Source: Favolaschia claudopus
Taxonomy: Eukaryota; Basidiomycota; Agaricomycetes; Agaricales; Mycenaceae
Length of the DNA stretch: 64,000 nucleotides
Reading direction: 5' to 3'
Assembly: GCA_037176885.1 (NCBI GenBank)
Contig: JAWWNJ010000161.1
Span: forward strand, 464,941-528,940
Part shown: positions 1-11,400 of the stretch, in pieces
How the letters are laid out: each line of letters opens with the position of its first letter
Numbering within the stretch: the stretch's first letter is position 1
Notes under the pieces: generated by a model
Told to the model about the DNA's origin: nothing
What the model saw: the letters and a program-made list of their open reading frames with translations, nothing else
Database searches by the model: none
Position numbers and translations under genes: made by a program

Positions 1-259
1 TCGATTTGTATCCGAGTTGCCTGCATAGATCTCTTTACCAATTTCATTCAACCGCTGGCAGTGCTCAGATTGTGCTCTGGTCACCTAAAAATTGCCGCCC
101 ACGCCGAGTCTACTAGATCTTAAGACTTGATTGATTCAAGACAAGTTTGGCTGGATCTATTTGTACCGACGACAAACTGAAGATGAAAATCTTATGCCAT
201 CGTCGCCTGCGCTTTTCTCGTGCGTTCACCACATTACTTGATGCCCATGCTCATCGCAC
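1..259. other. No gene recognised
   Basis: No open frame or RNA fold that I can support. It lies downstream of the minus-strand secreted-protein gene ending at 260 and probably holds its 3' untranslated region. Confidence 0.4.
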
Positions 260-706
260 CTAATTCAACAAACATTTCGCACTCTTCCAAAGCCACCCAT
301 CCTTACTCCTCGCCGGCTGACAACTGGGCAAATTCGCCCCAGTGCCAAAATACGAACCCGCGTTATTCCCATCACAGCTAAACCCATCCCAAAACGTGCA
401 AAAACCCGACGCCCTGCCCGGCTCCGTCGACGTGCTAAATCCCCACAGCGCCGCCGTATTGATACTCTGCGAGTTTCCCGGCATGTTGAGCGTGAAGCAC
501 TGTGCCTTTGCGGCGCCGGCGGTGGAGCCTATGATACCGGGGTTGGGGAACGCGTTCCAGTAGGCGGCGACTTCGCCTGCGTAGGCGGAGCAGTGGGTGT
601 CGGTGTAAAAGTTGATTTGGGCGGCTTTGCCGGAGGACCAGTTGGCCAGGGAGAAGGGGATGAATGCCATGAGGATGGCGAGGGTGAGGGGGATGGGATT
701 GTGCAT
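260..706 (-). CDS. Small secreted cysteine-rich protein (148 aa)
   Basis: Single open frame. The frame opens further upstream, but the ATG at 706-704 is preferred because it places a classic signal peptide at the N terminus: MHNPIPLTLAILMAFIPFSLA, a hydrophobic run ending in small residues, with cleavage likely before NWSSG. The mature part holds six cysteines spread over its length (DTHC, AQC, GFC, FSC, PSC, AKC), consistent with three disulfides, and is rich in Gly, Ser, Asn and aromatic residues. No catalytic motif is visible. It resembles the many lineage-specific secreted proteins of basidiomycetes. Whether it is an effector, a wall-associated protein or something else cannot be told. 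Start choice and secretion are inferred; the frame and the cysteines are seen directly. Confidence 0.6.
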   Translation of the reverse strand: MHNPIPLTLAILMAFIPFSLANWSSGKAAQINFYTDTHCSAYAGEVAAYWNAFPNPGIIGSTAGAAKAQCFTLNMPGNSQSINTAALWGFSTSTEPGRASGFCTFWDGFSCDGNNAGSYFGTGANLPSCQPARSKDGWLWKSAKCLLN

Positions 707-1337
707 GATGTGAGTGTCTTTGGGCGATGGAATTTGCTGGGAAGCCTGGGCTGGATTATCTGCATCAACGTTGTAAACGGCGTACAATTTATAGCTGCTT
801 CTTTCGCGCGGCGCTCGGTCCTTGGCGAGGAACGTTTTGCCCGACTCGCCGCGATTGACCGCCAGACCGTTGTGATCAGGGCGATCCTAATACAGCAAGC
901 AACCTTGTGAGTTGAGATGAAACACAGACCTAGAGTGCGTGTTTCTCTGAATATTCAGCTGAAACAAATAGTGACCGGGAAGCAGCGATGAAGGCTGTGG
1001 GCTTGTACCGGAAAATATCTCCCTAGTTTAGAATATGATATTGTGTGCCAATTCTGCGCGCGAACAGCTTTACATAGGAGGAAAGAATTGAAAGAAAAAG
1101 ATTCACTCAACGTTGACCCAAAATCGAGGTGCCTCATTTATAGACGAGCTCAAATCGATTCCTGCCCGGTAACATATTCGGGGCGAAGTCACTGTCACTG
1201 TCCCTATCGAAGGAATAAATTGTGCGTCATCAGAACATTGTGTAGAATACCGTTAGAAAAAACACATGTAGATCGACCATGGGCTCTTGAGGATACCACG
1301 AATGCCTTGCAGCTCGAATACGCATAACTGGCCGTTT
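707..1337. other. Intergenic, upstream of the secreted-protein gene
   Basis: Only short overlapping frames without recognisable content. It probably holds the promoter of the minus-strand gene starting at 706. I see no repeat or RNA gene. Confidence 0.35.
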
Positions 1338-1634
1338 TCAAAGAGTATGATTCGCCATCTGATATTTGGCTCCACCCGAGAGATAAGGTGAGTTGGAAGG
1401 AAACAATTTCTGACACAGAACGAAGATGACTCGTACGTTGTAGCACTTCGCAACCAAACTTCCTCCCAGCTTGTAAGTTTTGATACAGTACTTGAGTATC
1501 TTTGCCCGGGCATCCGGCATCGGCTGAGTTGCGTGGGGCGGGAGAGCAGCAACGGGAGAGCAGGAGAGCAGAATGAGGCAGTAAGCAGGGAGGAAGAGGA
1601 GAAGAGGTCTGGAGGCCGGTGGCCCAGCGTCCAT
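1338..1634 (-). CDS. Possible small secreted ORF (98 aa)
   Basis: A true ATG at 1634-1632 opens a 98-codon frame with a long hydrophobic N terminus (LLLFLPAYCLILLSCSPVAA) that could be a signal peptide, followed by a Lys- and Cys-containing stretch. There is no family resemblance I recognise. Just upstream on the same strand, at about 1670-1770, is a segment reading EEEDKQCRDLP that has a diverged relative at about 5880-5975 (EEEDKEYREFP), so both loci may be remnants or parts of duplicated spliced genes. This could equally be a chance frame. Low confidence. Confidence 0.22.
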   Translation of the reverse strand: MDAGPPASRPLLLFLPAYCLILLSCSPVAALPPHATQPMPDARAKILKYCIKTYKLGGSLVAKCYNVRVIFVLCQKLFPSNSPYLSGGAKYQMANHTL

Positions 1635-2160
1635 TCACCAGAGCGAGCAAAGCTCGTCGTGGTCGGGGAGCAAGAGAGACGCTGATGCCGTAACGAATCA
1701 TCGATCCCATCATCGTTCGGCAAATCCCGACACTGCTTGTCCTCTTCCTCCACCTCGATTCCTGTCTGGCTTCTTTTCCTACGAGACGCACTCGCAAACC
1801 CTCTCAAACACGATTTGATCTCTCCTTGGCATCGGGGAAGTTCATATTCGCGATTCCTCGGTGGTCTCGAATATCGAAACTTGATCGAAACAATGAACAT
1901 TGAGGTCCTAGAAAGTTTATCTTCAGGCTCCTACCAACTCATCTATATGTTCTGATCACTTCGCAGACACAATTCTAGCCTATACTATTTATATGGTAAA
2001 AAGGCTAGAATTACTTGCAATTTGCCACTCCGAATAGTACTCCGTCTGTGTCAGCTGCACCGATGACTTCGATTCGAAGCGCCAGAATGGCCTCATGATC
2101 AACTTTTATTCTGGGAACATATAAGAACGTCGCTATCTAACGGTCAGAACTCACCGTCTA

Positions 2161-2894
2161 ATGCTTCCTCTTTCACTTCCTCTCCTCACCGCGCTCCTCC
2201 TCTCCTCAGTTGCCTCGGCGCTGCAGCCCACCCCCGCTGCGGGCACTGTGTTCGCCGTCTATCCCGGCTGGGACATGGACAACGGTTCGTTGCAGACAAT
2301 ATTCAACGGAACCGAGAAAGCTTGCTTGCAATCCTGCACCTCAAGTGAGTCAGCGTTGTTCATTTTGAGCAATAAAACATATCATTCATAAGGTGCTACT
2401 TGCGTCGCCTATGCATACCTACCCTACGGCCACGGCGGCACGGACGTCAATCCGATTTGCGTCTTGAAAAACTCGATTGACCCGAGTATGTTCAAGCAGC
2501 AGAGCTTTGATCTGAGCGTCGGCCTCGTTGGCGGCTGTGGGACGTGAGTTTTCTTTGCCTGGACTTCAGTTTGATCGCTCACCTTGCACTTAGATTCTCA
2601 CCCGGTGAGTGCATACGCTTTGAGAGCGGTGGACTGGTCCTGAGTTCTGTCTGTAGCTGGCCCAACTATCTGCCGTACCGTCAGTGTCTGAATTATTGGA
2701 ATCTGAAGCAAGCGAGAATGAGGAGAACATCACTACGAATGCTGTCAGCACCAAATAGTATTCCTCGACCCGACGACCCAAAGGGTCACAAAGATTCAAG
2801 GCATAGCGTTTCATGCGACATACAGCTCATGAATCAAAGGATACAAGTACAAGATACAGCATTTCGAGAGGACGAATGTCGAGATATCAACTAG
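2161..2894 (+). CDS. Spliced small secreted protein
   Basis: The ATG at 2161 begins a signal peptide (MLPLSLPLLTALLLSSVASA, then LQPTPAAG). Exon 1 runs 2161-2344 and ends at GTGAGT. An intron of 48 nt ends in AG at 2392, and exon 2 (2393-2543) continues in frame with ATCVAYAYLPYGHGG and later VGLVGGCG. A second intron, 2544-2593, leads to exon 3 from 2594 (FSPGECIRFESGGL and onward). The open frame then reaches a stop at 2892-2894, though the last 60 codons look less protein-like and another intron may be hidden there. At least six cysteines and an N-glycosylation motif (NGS) fit a secreted protein. No known domain is recognised. The gene is convergent with the membrane-protein gene ending at 2901. 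Confidence 0.5.
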
Positions 2895-2900
2895 TAAACT

Positions 2901-4646
2901 TTACACGACGTTTTCCTTCGATGTTGATGAAACGAGCCTTCTCGAGTCAGTGTGCCCTATACTTCTTCCTTCGTAAAGTTTCGTGTCCGGATTCGTCGCA
3001 TACTCGATGTCGGTTGCAGGGGGGTAGGAAGGGATTGTAATCATTGCATGGTCACCAGCGTAAAGTTGCTCTCGGACATGGTCGCGCGAGTTAAGCCTGG
3101 GACGGGTTAATGAGCGGAACACGAGAAAATGGAATTGGAGGAAGTCATACATTGACATGAAACTGAGAAAGTGGACTGAACATATTGATGAGTGGGTGCA
3201 ACGAGAGGCCGCGAAAAGCCCTTACGTCGAATGAGGATAAAGAAAAACCTACAGTTTCGTTTCAGATTTTAGACTCGCTTTTAGTACAAAGCCAATACTC
3301 ACGGGACATGGTCTAAGCTGGCGGGAGCAGCAGTCTCCTGAACCGGAAGTAAGCAATGAATCACACCGCTGATAATTAGTTGAACTGAACCGCGATAACG
3401 TCGCCAATTGCGAAGACACAGGTGAGTGCGCCGGTGCTCAATGAGTAAGCCACCAGCATGTTGATCGCCTTGTTGGTTCTGAGAATGATATAGTATCAAC
3501 GACCCGAAGTTGAATGGACAGAGATGATAATACTTCTGAAATCCCGTTTTGTTCTTGGACAAGTAATATATCATCGTTCCCGCAATTAGGAGATCCGCTG
3601 CCGCCCCAAATCCAAGGCCGAGGGAGGACCAAATCTGCGTTTCAGCTACTTTGAGCGGACTCGAAGGCAAGCCGCGAAATATATTTGACGTACAAAAAGA
3701 CGCTCAGCCAGTGTAAAGAACTTGATCGCAAAGCTGGGTTGATCATAGACTATCAGGCCGGTCTCAATGAATGCTTTGGTAGAAGGCTCACCCTTTCTGA
3801 GTGTAGATCACTCCAAATACTGGGATTCGGTTCAGCAACCATCTCAGAGTGCATCGGAACACCCACTGAAGGCCGGGAATGAACAGATGCCCTCGCGGCC
3901 GATGTCAGCTTTCGGAGCAGTTATGGGGAAATGAAGTACTGACTATCACACCTGGAAGGAGCAGAAATTTATTCGAGATGATGTAGATTCTCCACGCATA
4001 GAAGAGGCGGACGTTTGCGCTCAAGAAGCCTGAGAGCGTATGCGTATCATATTCAGACCTGGCGACTGTTGCAAGGAGCAACTTGACACGCACTCCCAAA
4101 GACGGTCTGTAGCTATCAAATAATCAATTTCAATCGAAATCAAGGGAGCCATGTTCAGAGGATTCACCAGAAGACTCCTACAAAAAGGACGGAAATTTGA
4201 ATGGGAATTCGTCGAATGAAATTTTCAAATCAGTGAGGTTCACCAAGGTATTATTCCCAGCTGAACGTAGTCCCCGAAATTTGTAACCACCACGGAATAG
4301 ATTGAGTGGGAAACCAGAGAAAGATGAAAGGTATCCAATGTGAATAGACCAATGACCTAAATAGTACCGTCAGGATATGCCTCTCGTCACAGTTTTCGAT
4401 GGTTGGATTCTTACAAACGCCTTCAAAATCGTCCGATCGCGCGAACAAGATTTTGTGAAGTAAAGATACAGTTGAAGGCAAGTGATACCATACAGCCTGG
4501 ATTTCTCGTCATTAGTACATTTGACAGTGCCAGTGGAGGTTTGATGTGCGAGAAACAACTGACACTGAAGAGAGAATGAGGCCAATGAGCCACGTCCCGA
4601 GGATGTTGTCGAGGGGGATGAGACTTCCCCGGGCGACAATCGGCAT
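2901..4646 (-). CDS. DUF6534-type multipass membrane protein, intron-rich
   Basis: Six or more exons on the minus strand rebuild the pattern of basidiomycete DUF6534 integral membrane proteins. Exon 1 (4646-4564) reads MPIVARGSLIPLDNILGTWL and is joined through a GT/AG intron to LYGITCLQLYLYF (4496-4415, ending KAF). Next comes VIGLFTLDTFHLSLVSHSIY and VVVTNFG (4356-4244), then LFYAWRIYIISNKF (about 4010), then LGLGFGAAADLLIAGTMIYY (about 3600), NKAINMLVAYSLSTGALT (about 3440), and a C-terminal soluble part beginning SMLNSRDHVRE and ending at the stop at 2901. Splice phases of the first three exons agree. The join near 3370-3400 is uncertain because a stop follows AVQFN in one frame, so a damaged allele is possible. 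Function of the family is unknown. Confidence 0.6.
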
Positions 4647-4699
4647 AGGCAGGGAAAATCCAAGACGGAGGAACATAACGCTGTTCAAAGAAGGGAGCA

Positions 4700-6100
4700 C
4701 TATGGGACGAAGCCGGTATTTATAAGTATTTCGGTTGCTACTTCTTTTCGTCGAGGCTCACCATCGTAACGGTGTCAATCAATATCATGATCCATTGGGT
4801 GCATCTATCTGTCTGTTGAGTTTCCGCTGTGGGATGCGGAATGGCGTGAGGAATCATGTCGGAGAAAACCTTCCATACCATCTCGAAAGTCATAGAAGGA
4901 AGTCCTAGTCTTCCGTTTCGAGTTTATCAAGGGACTCCGCGCTCGCGCTGAGTTCATTACACTGGTTCGAACCCTCGTATAATTCTTACCCAATGGACTG
5001 GCCAGATGGGTGTGCGTCCAACCACGCGAAGCAGATAAAAGCTCGCTGTAATTTGTCCAATCAGACACACCGAATTGACATGCTGAGAGAGGATGATTCG
5101 GAGAAGTGATGTACATGATCACTGAACCTGGCGGCGTGCAGTGGCGCCGGCAGGCAGACCCTCGGTGGATTCGAGGAGGCACGATGGGGGCGCAACTGAG
5201 TGAAATTTGAGCGGCGGAAGCTAGAGCACATGTAAGAGAAGGGAAAAAAATATCAGAGGGAAGAATTCGACGTACATATGGCCATTGAAGTTGGACTGCG
5301 AGAAAGGAGCGAGTCATTATGCGTTAGAACGATGGGTTACAACCCTGCGCAGGGTTTGGCTGTTTGTGAGAGGCGAGCTTATTAGGTCCGAGACGGCGAG
5401 GAACGCCTCGACAGTGGTGGTGGCGGGGAGATCTGTCAGATCGAGCAGCGCCGAGGGAACGACAACGTGAGGAATTCCAGTCCGACGCCAGTGTGTCTAA
5501 TGTCAGGAAACGAAAGGTGAGAAGGAATCAAATCATAAAGTTGAAGGAGCCTAGTCGTGTAGTAATATCGTTCTATGAGTACTAGGCAGAGCGGAGACAC
5601 GTCGAGTCCATGGATGAGCGAATCGAAGGCAGGGAGTGGTGCGAGTTGCCGGAGGGAACCAAGGAGATGGCTAAGGTAGCGAAATGGACGCAGAAAGAAG
5701 ATGAATGCTCTCACCGCAATCTCACCGTGACCCTCTGCCGCGTGCGTTCCATCCTTTCTGCGTCGACCCTCGAGCCCTTCCATCTGGCCAAATGTTATTC
5801 ACTTAACATTGCGTTGTGCTGTCCGACGTTATAGCGCTACAGTTGTGTGACCGTCGCCGTTGTCGTCGTTGGGGGAAAACAAGAGAGTTGATGCCGTAAC
5901 CCATCGGCATTTCGGGCCCGGGAACTCCCGGTACTCCTTGTCTTCTTCCTCCACCATCGTACATTGCTCTCCGCTCTTTTGCCCCAAACGAGGCCAAAAG
6001 ATCACGTCGGTTCCAAACCATGAACATCGCTTCTACTCCCACCTTCATGTCCACCAAGTCGACGCCGGCAGCGCCGGTCTTTCGAGGAATGAAATACTAC
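4700..6100 (-). other. Coding-like minus-strand region, gene model unresolved
   Basis: Several frames look coding but I could not join them with confidence. At 5470-5320 (minus) a stretch reads IPHVVVPSALLDLTDLP and ends in a good GT...AG intron of 45 nt before SNFNGHM. At about 5975-5880 (minus) a stretch EEEDKEYREFPGP resembles EEEDKQCRDLPNDD at about 1750-1690 (minus), which suggests a duplicated gene pair on either side of the DUF6534-like gene. I recognise no family. The region could hold one spliced gene or a decayed copy. Confidence 0.25.
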
Positions 6101-6407
6101 ACATGTAGTAAGTAGTTCTCGTCCTCGGTGGCTCACAGAGTAGGCTCATCTGCCGCACCATAAAAATTCACTGAATTTCTTCATACGAGTTGGTCCCCGC
6201 ATCTTTCGCTCCACAGTCGGTACTGTAGGCGTGAAACAGTCATGCTTAACGCGGGACATTTTCGCGGAAGCGGGAGAAATGTCACTATCTGATTCGCTTT
6301 GAATGACGCGGCTCGCTGCAGAGTCCGTTGCACGCTCACATCCTTTCTGAGCGCGAAAAGTCCCCATTTAAGGACAGAATAGGCTTTACAGCCATCGACA
6401 ACCCACC

Positions 6408-7358
6408 ATGGTGTCTCTCTCTGCACTTCTTGCACATGTGCTCGTCCTCTGCGTCCTCGGGGCTCAGGTGGGCCTCCCTCACTCTTTCTTTCAGTCCATT
6501 CTCTGAAACAAATCATTAACAACTGTTGGTTAAATGTAGGCCCAGCTTCCCGCGCGGAACGTTGTCCGGATCGTCAGCGCTGTAGGCCTAGCGACTACTG
6601 CAGCGGCAGAGCCGGACGTGCACGATTTTGCCGGATGCCTTCGTGGTGATCTGAGCAGTAATGAAGGAGTATCGGTCTTCACAGACCCGACCCCTGTCTT
6701 CAATCTCGACCAGTACGAATCGTACTTGGTACCTTAGCTTCTTTGTTCCGATATCATTTGTCGCTGATTTTACGATGTATCACTTTCACAGTGGTATGTC
6801 TATCAGGACCGGGACCCAGCGACCGATGCCGAACTGTATCGTTTGTATTTCGCTCCGACATTGAACGAAACCGCCTTATTCGGGCATTTTGATGATAATC
6901 CTGTGAGCCATGATTTTCAAGCATTGAGATCCACGCATCTCAATGCTTACTTCCACTATCTCACTACCATAGAAGTCGCCATTAGTATCCATCCCTGTTA
7001 ATAGCAATCTGCCTACCATCTCTCCGACGACCTTCACATGGAACATCACTCTCACGGAGTTCCACTCCTATCCGCCTTTTGGCTTGCCGGGACGGTATTA
7101 TCAGGTATTTGCGCTTCTTCCTGGTTTCCTTTCCAACAATCTGAGTTTTCTACACGGCCATGTAGATCCGCAGCAGCATAAATAACAACATGGTGCTCAC
7201 ACTTCTTCAAAACGAATCCCGGGTACGTATTACAATGTCTCCTTCCGCGCTGTACTCTTTCGAACGAGGACTTTGCTGATGGTGAAATAACTCTGAAGGT
7301 TGCTCTTGCGCCGCTCGTCGAGCCGTTCACTAAAGCAGATGTGGATTTGGACTTTTGA
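6408..7358 (+). CDS. Six-exon predicted secreted protein (202 aa)
   Basis: This gene is made of short exons and was assembled by following splice sites. Exons are 6408-6467, 6540-6728, 6792-6902, 6973-7104, 7166-7222 and 7299-7358. Every exon is a multiple of three, every intron is phase 0 (59-76 nt) with GT and AG ends, and the last exon ends in TGA. The protein starts MVSLSALLAHVLVLCVLGAQ, a signal peptide, and continues through DVHDFAGCLRGDLSS, WYVYQDRDPATDAELYRLYF, TFTWNITLTEFHSYPPFG and IRSSINNNMVLTLLQ to EPFTKADVDLDF. It has N-glycosylation motifs (NET, NIT, NES) and few cysteines. No known domain is recognised. The consistent phase-0 structure makes the model credible although the function is unknown. 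The least certain junction is the last intron, 7223-7298. Confidence 0.55.
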
Positions 7359-7759
7359 GCCCTATCTATGCACGGAGAACCCAGCTGAAGCTGCCGGGGT
7401 TGCGCATGAATACGCCCTCTCTGAAAGGAAGAACATTATACGGGATGAAGGCGAGGTTACAGCCTAGGTAGTTTCGGATTTGCGGAATTTTTTCTCTCGA
7501 CGATCGCGGGCACTTCGTGTTCCTTTAGACGATTGTCTGACTTTTCCAATCAAGTACTGCTGCGTTGGTTTCTTTTTCATAGATACGTAGGAGACTCTGA
7601 TTTGTAGATTTCTGTGAAATCGGACGGATTATCTATTATATTATACAGTGGGTTGAATGAGAAGGCCCGAAGCAGGCTACATCGTGCGGCGAAAAGAGTG
7701 AAGAAGAGCAGGAGGTCCTAGCAAGCGGCTAAATCAAGTAGCCTATAGGAAGTTGCGAG
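7359..7759. other. Intergenic
   Basis: No coding frame, repeat or RNA that I can support. It probably holds the 3' end of the preceding gene. Confidence 0.35.
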
Positions 7760-8023
7760 TCACTGCAACAAGTCAAAGTGGCCGGCAGGACCCAGTCCAA
7801 GAGAAGGTGCAGCGATGAGTGGATAGAAAATCAGGGAGTAGACTGATGTGCAAGAAAACAGAACACTTAAGATCTTTCCTACCGCCTCCATTCTCTCCTC
7901 GTTCTCTAACATCTGCTGCCTTTGGACATGGTCGTCGAAACTGTTGCGAGGGCTACGAGTCAGCTCCGCAAGTGATCTCACGCTGAGTAGATTCAACCAA
8001 GACGATGACAGAAGGAGGGACAA
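7760..8023 (-). CDS. Possible terminal exon of a small membrane protein
   Basis: The reverse strand from about 7935 reads FDDHVQRQQMLENEERMEAV, then a hydrophobic stretch SVLFSCTSVYSLIFYPLIAA and a stop at 7760. The sequence before FDDH ends in CAACAG, an acceptable splice acceptor, so this may be the last exon of a gene whose first part I could not place, or part of the 3' flank of ATG4, which ends at 8428. No family recognised. Confidence 0.22.
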   Translation of the reverse strand: MSLLLSSSWLNLLSVRSLAELTRSPRNSFDDHVQRQQMLENEERMEAVGKILSVLFSCTSVYSLIFYPLIAAPSLGLGPAGHFDLLQ

Positions 8024-8427
8024 ACGAAGTACTGCAAGGCAATCAGTGCTCGGGGAAGATTTCGTCTCAGGCTTAGTTGCCTATTTTAGACTCCTGGGCG
8101 AATGTCAAGGGCGAGGAAACAACCGGGAGAGCGAGCGAAGAATGGAGGAGAGGTAACGAGCCACAGAATCACAATGGAATTGATCAAGAACACGACATGA
8201 AGAATGTATAGATAATTGCGGGGTATCGAATATGTAATAGTGCATGCAGTAGATACAGTAGTGATAAGAAGAGACCAACCCGCAAAGGGCGATACGTAGA
8301 AATATATACACGAATGCGTATGTCGAGAGATCTGAGGCAAAAAGGAGAGAGATGGAAGAAAGAAACGAGAGAGAGGTAACCGAGAGAATATCGAAATATA
8401 CGAAAATAGACGCACGAGGACGTACAT

Positions 8428-11400
8428 TCAGTCCTCGGTGAGGATACCACGGACCCCACCGCTTTGCGTCCTTCCACCGTCTCGCGCCCGCGCAGTATGC
8501 ATCCGCTGCCCACCCGCTCCCGCTCCCGTCGCCGCAGCCCCCGTCGCCCTGGGCGAAACCGTAATCATCCTCTCCCGCTCCCGCTCCCTCTCCCTAGGCG
8601 ACGGCGGCCCCGACGCCTCCCCAGACGACACCGGAAACGGATAATGCACGCTCGGCACGGGCACAGGCTGCGTCTTCTTGCTCGAGCCGCTCCCACTGCT
8701 CTTGTTCTTGCTTTTACTCTTCGTCTTCGTCCTATCCTTATCTTTCTCCCTCTCCCGATCCTTATCCTTCGAAGACTTCTTCACAGCAGGCGCAGGCACA
8801 GGCGAAGGGACCACGGGATCGATCCAATCATCCTCGATATCGACCTCCCCACCAGCATCGACAAACTCGTCGTCCCCAGCTTCCTCGTCTTCGAGCTCCG
8901 CGTACACCTCGCCCACAGTCTTCCCCTTCTCCCGCGCAGGCGCACCATCCCCCAAATCAAAGCGCGCGTTAGGGAGCGGCGTGATAGGCGCCACGGGGTC
9001 CTCCTCCGTGTCCACCTCCTCGCTGCGGCTGCTACTCGTCGACGCGGAGTGGATTGTCGACTTCGAGTCGTGGTGCGAGTGTGTATGCGAGAACGTCGAT
9101 GATGGAGGGCTGGATACGCTGGAAGACGGGGCATGCGACGTGGTCGAGATATCCCCATCGTCCTCGCCCTCGACCTCCTCCGGATCGGAGATGCTTTCCA
9201 GCCCCATATCATCGTCATCCTCCACCCCAGGCCACGTCGGCGGCTCGTCCTGAATCGCAAATATCGTCCGCGGCAGCTGCAAAGACATTTCATCAGCACG
9301 ACGGTCGCAAAGAACGGAAGAAGTCAAAACACGCTTACCTCCTTAACCCTCCTCCTCAAATCCACCCACTCCGCCTCATCCCTCACCACAAACCCCAGCA
9401 ACATACTCGGATCGAGCCCACTCAACGGCATCTTCCTCACTTTCTCGCAATGGAACGTCTGCAGCTCCGCCGCCGAATACGCTCGCACCCAATACGCCTC
9501 CTCCGCGTCGCTCATCCGCCCGCCCGCCGGCGCCCTCCCTGCGCAAGCACCTTCCTTATCCTCGTGCTCGTCGTGCTCAGCAGGCGACCGCACAATCACA
9601 AGCTCATCCTCCGTCATCGGCGTCTGCCCCCGTCCACTCCCACTCCCGCTCGTCCCAAAATCAGGGCTAAGCGACCCCCCGCGCGCGCTCGCGAAGCTCC
9701 CGTACGCAGAGTCCGGGCTCATCGACCCACCGCGGGCGAAGCTGTGCCCGTGTCCGTGCTGCGACGAGTCGGGACTCGTCGACCCGCCGCGAGCGTAGGC
9801 AGCAGCTTCGGGGCTCAACGAGCGCCGTCCGTGGTCGTGGTGTGCATGCCCGTGTTGGAGCGGTGGCTCCCCGACGAACGGCTTCAGCGGAACCGACGGT
9901 CTTGAGTGGTGCGGGTCGAGGTAGAATAGACCGTCGCCCTGCACGCCAATGAAGTAGTACGACGACGAGGGTCGTCCGCCTGCGATGCCCACGGATTGGG
10001 GGAAGGTGTATAAACGCTGCGGTAGGGTACCGTCAGCCTCTGTGTCTATGCTTCAATGACAAGTAAAATCGAAGCCCACCTTGATCGTCTCATAATACAC
10101 AGGATTCACACCATCCAAACCCAGCCTCATCCCCAGCAGCAGCAACACAGGTCGGTCCCCCCACCGTCGCTCCTTCTGCTTCGTCGTCAACCCATGTCCA
10201 TGTCCAGACGACGAGCTCCGCGACGACGAAATCGACCCCGACGCAGACGAGGGCACCGAAGACGGGTGCAGCGGCAGCGGCGAATGCGAAGCTGCAAACA
10301 CATCCGTCTGATACATCGTCCCATCGATCCCGACCGAGACGCCGAGACCGCATGCGGGGAAGCCGTCCACCAGCATCCTAAAGTACGAGAAAAGCATTAG
10401 CTATATATAGCGAAGATAGATAGCGACGGGCAACGCACCGAACAGCACTCGCCGCCGCCGCAGGCCCAAACCACATCCCGACATCCTTGCCGGCAGCTTT
10501 CCCCGCCAACGCCATGCGATGGACCCCGAACGGCGCGGCAGGCGCGTCGAGGAACCACGAGACGAGGCGCGCGTGGTGGGCGTGCGCAGTGCGGTTGGGG
10601 GGTGGGAATGGGGGTGGTGTCGTGGGTTGGAGGGGAGGTTCTGGAGAGAAATGAATGAGTACGAGTGTACGAGCCAAGTGGAAACGGAGGAAGAACGAAA
10701 CGAAAGAGGTATCTAGGGAACGCGGGGGAGGCAATAATAGAAGAGTAGGGTAGAAAGAAAGTCCCTTTGAAGAGTTATACGAAAAAAACACGCGATGGGT
10801 CGAGAGGACCACCTCCACGTCCTCCGCACAGTCGCTTCCACCAGAACACCACCCTCGATCTCATGACCGCCTCCCGCACCCGCAGCGCCCATCGCGAACC
10901 ACCCACACGCGCTCCCAAAAAATCCCAAAGAGGATACAGCGTGGCTGTGCGACCCTCGAGGAGGAAGGAAAAGGAAAACGCAGGATGTAGACAGAGAACG
11001 CGTTTGGGGGAGCCAGATGAGAACCGTAGGGTGTGAAGTGCAAGTAGAATGAAAATGAAAAGGTGGAGGTAAAGCAAACGAGACGAAACGGAGGGGAAAA
11101 CGTCATCCGCTCGAATCATTCCCCTTCAAGAGAAAATCCCAAACCGCAGAAAAAGGGACAAATCCACTCACCTCCAACCCTCCCCAACGCCACCGCCAAC
11201 AAACTCTGGCTCGTCCGCAACATACACCCCCACCCCGTATCCGACGTCCATCCTTTCGTGCCCCCGAGCGGCCACCATTTCTTTTTCGTGGAGGAGGAGG
11301 TGGTCGAAGTGTTTATTGAGGTGGTGGAAACGTCTGGTTAGGTTTATGTTAGTAACGGGGGAAGGGAGGAGAAAGAAGAAAAAAGAAGGAAAGAGGAAAG

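Noticed and set aside
8464..9905. Plus-strand Arg/Pro-rich frames opposite the ATG4 C terminus
   Set aside because: Antisense shadows of acidic and Ser-rich codons. The minus strand has the conserved DPHH region and matching splice phases.
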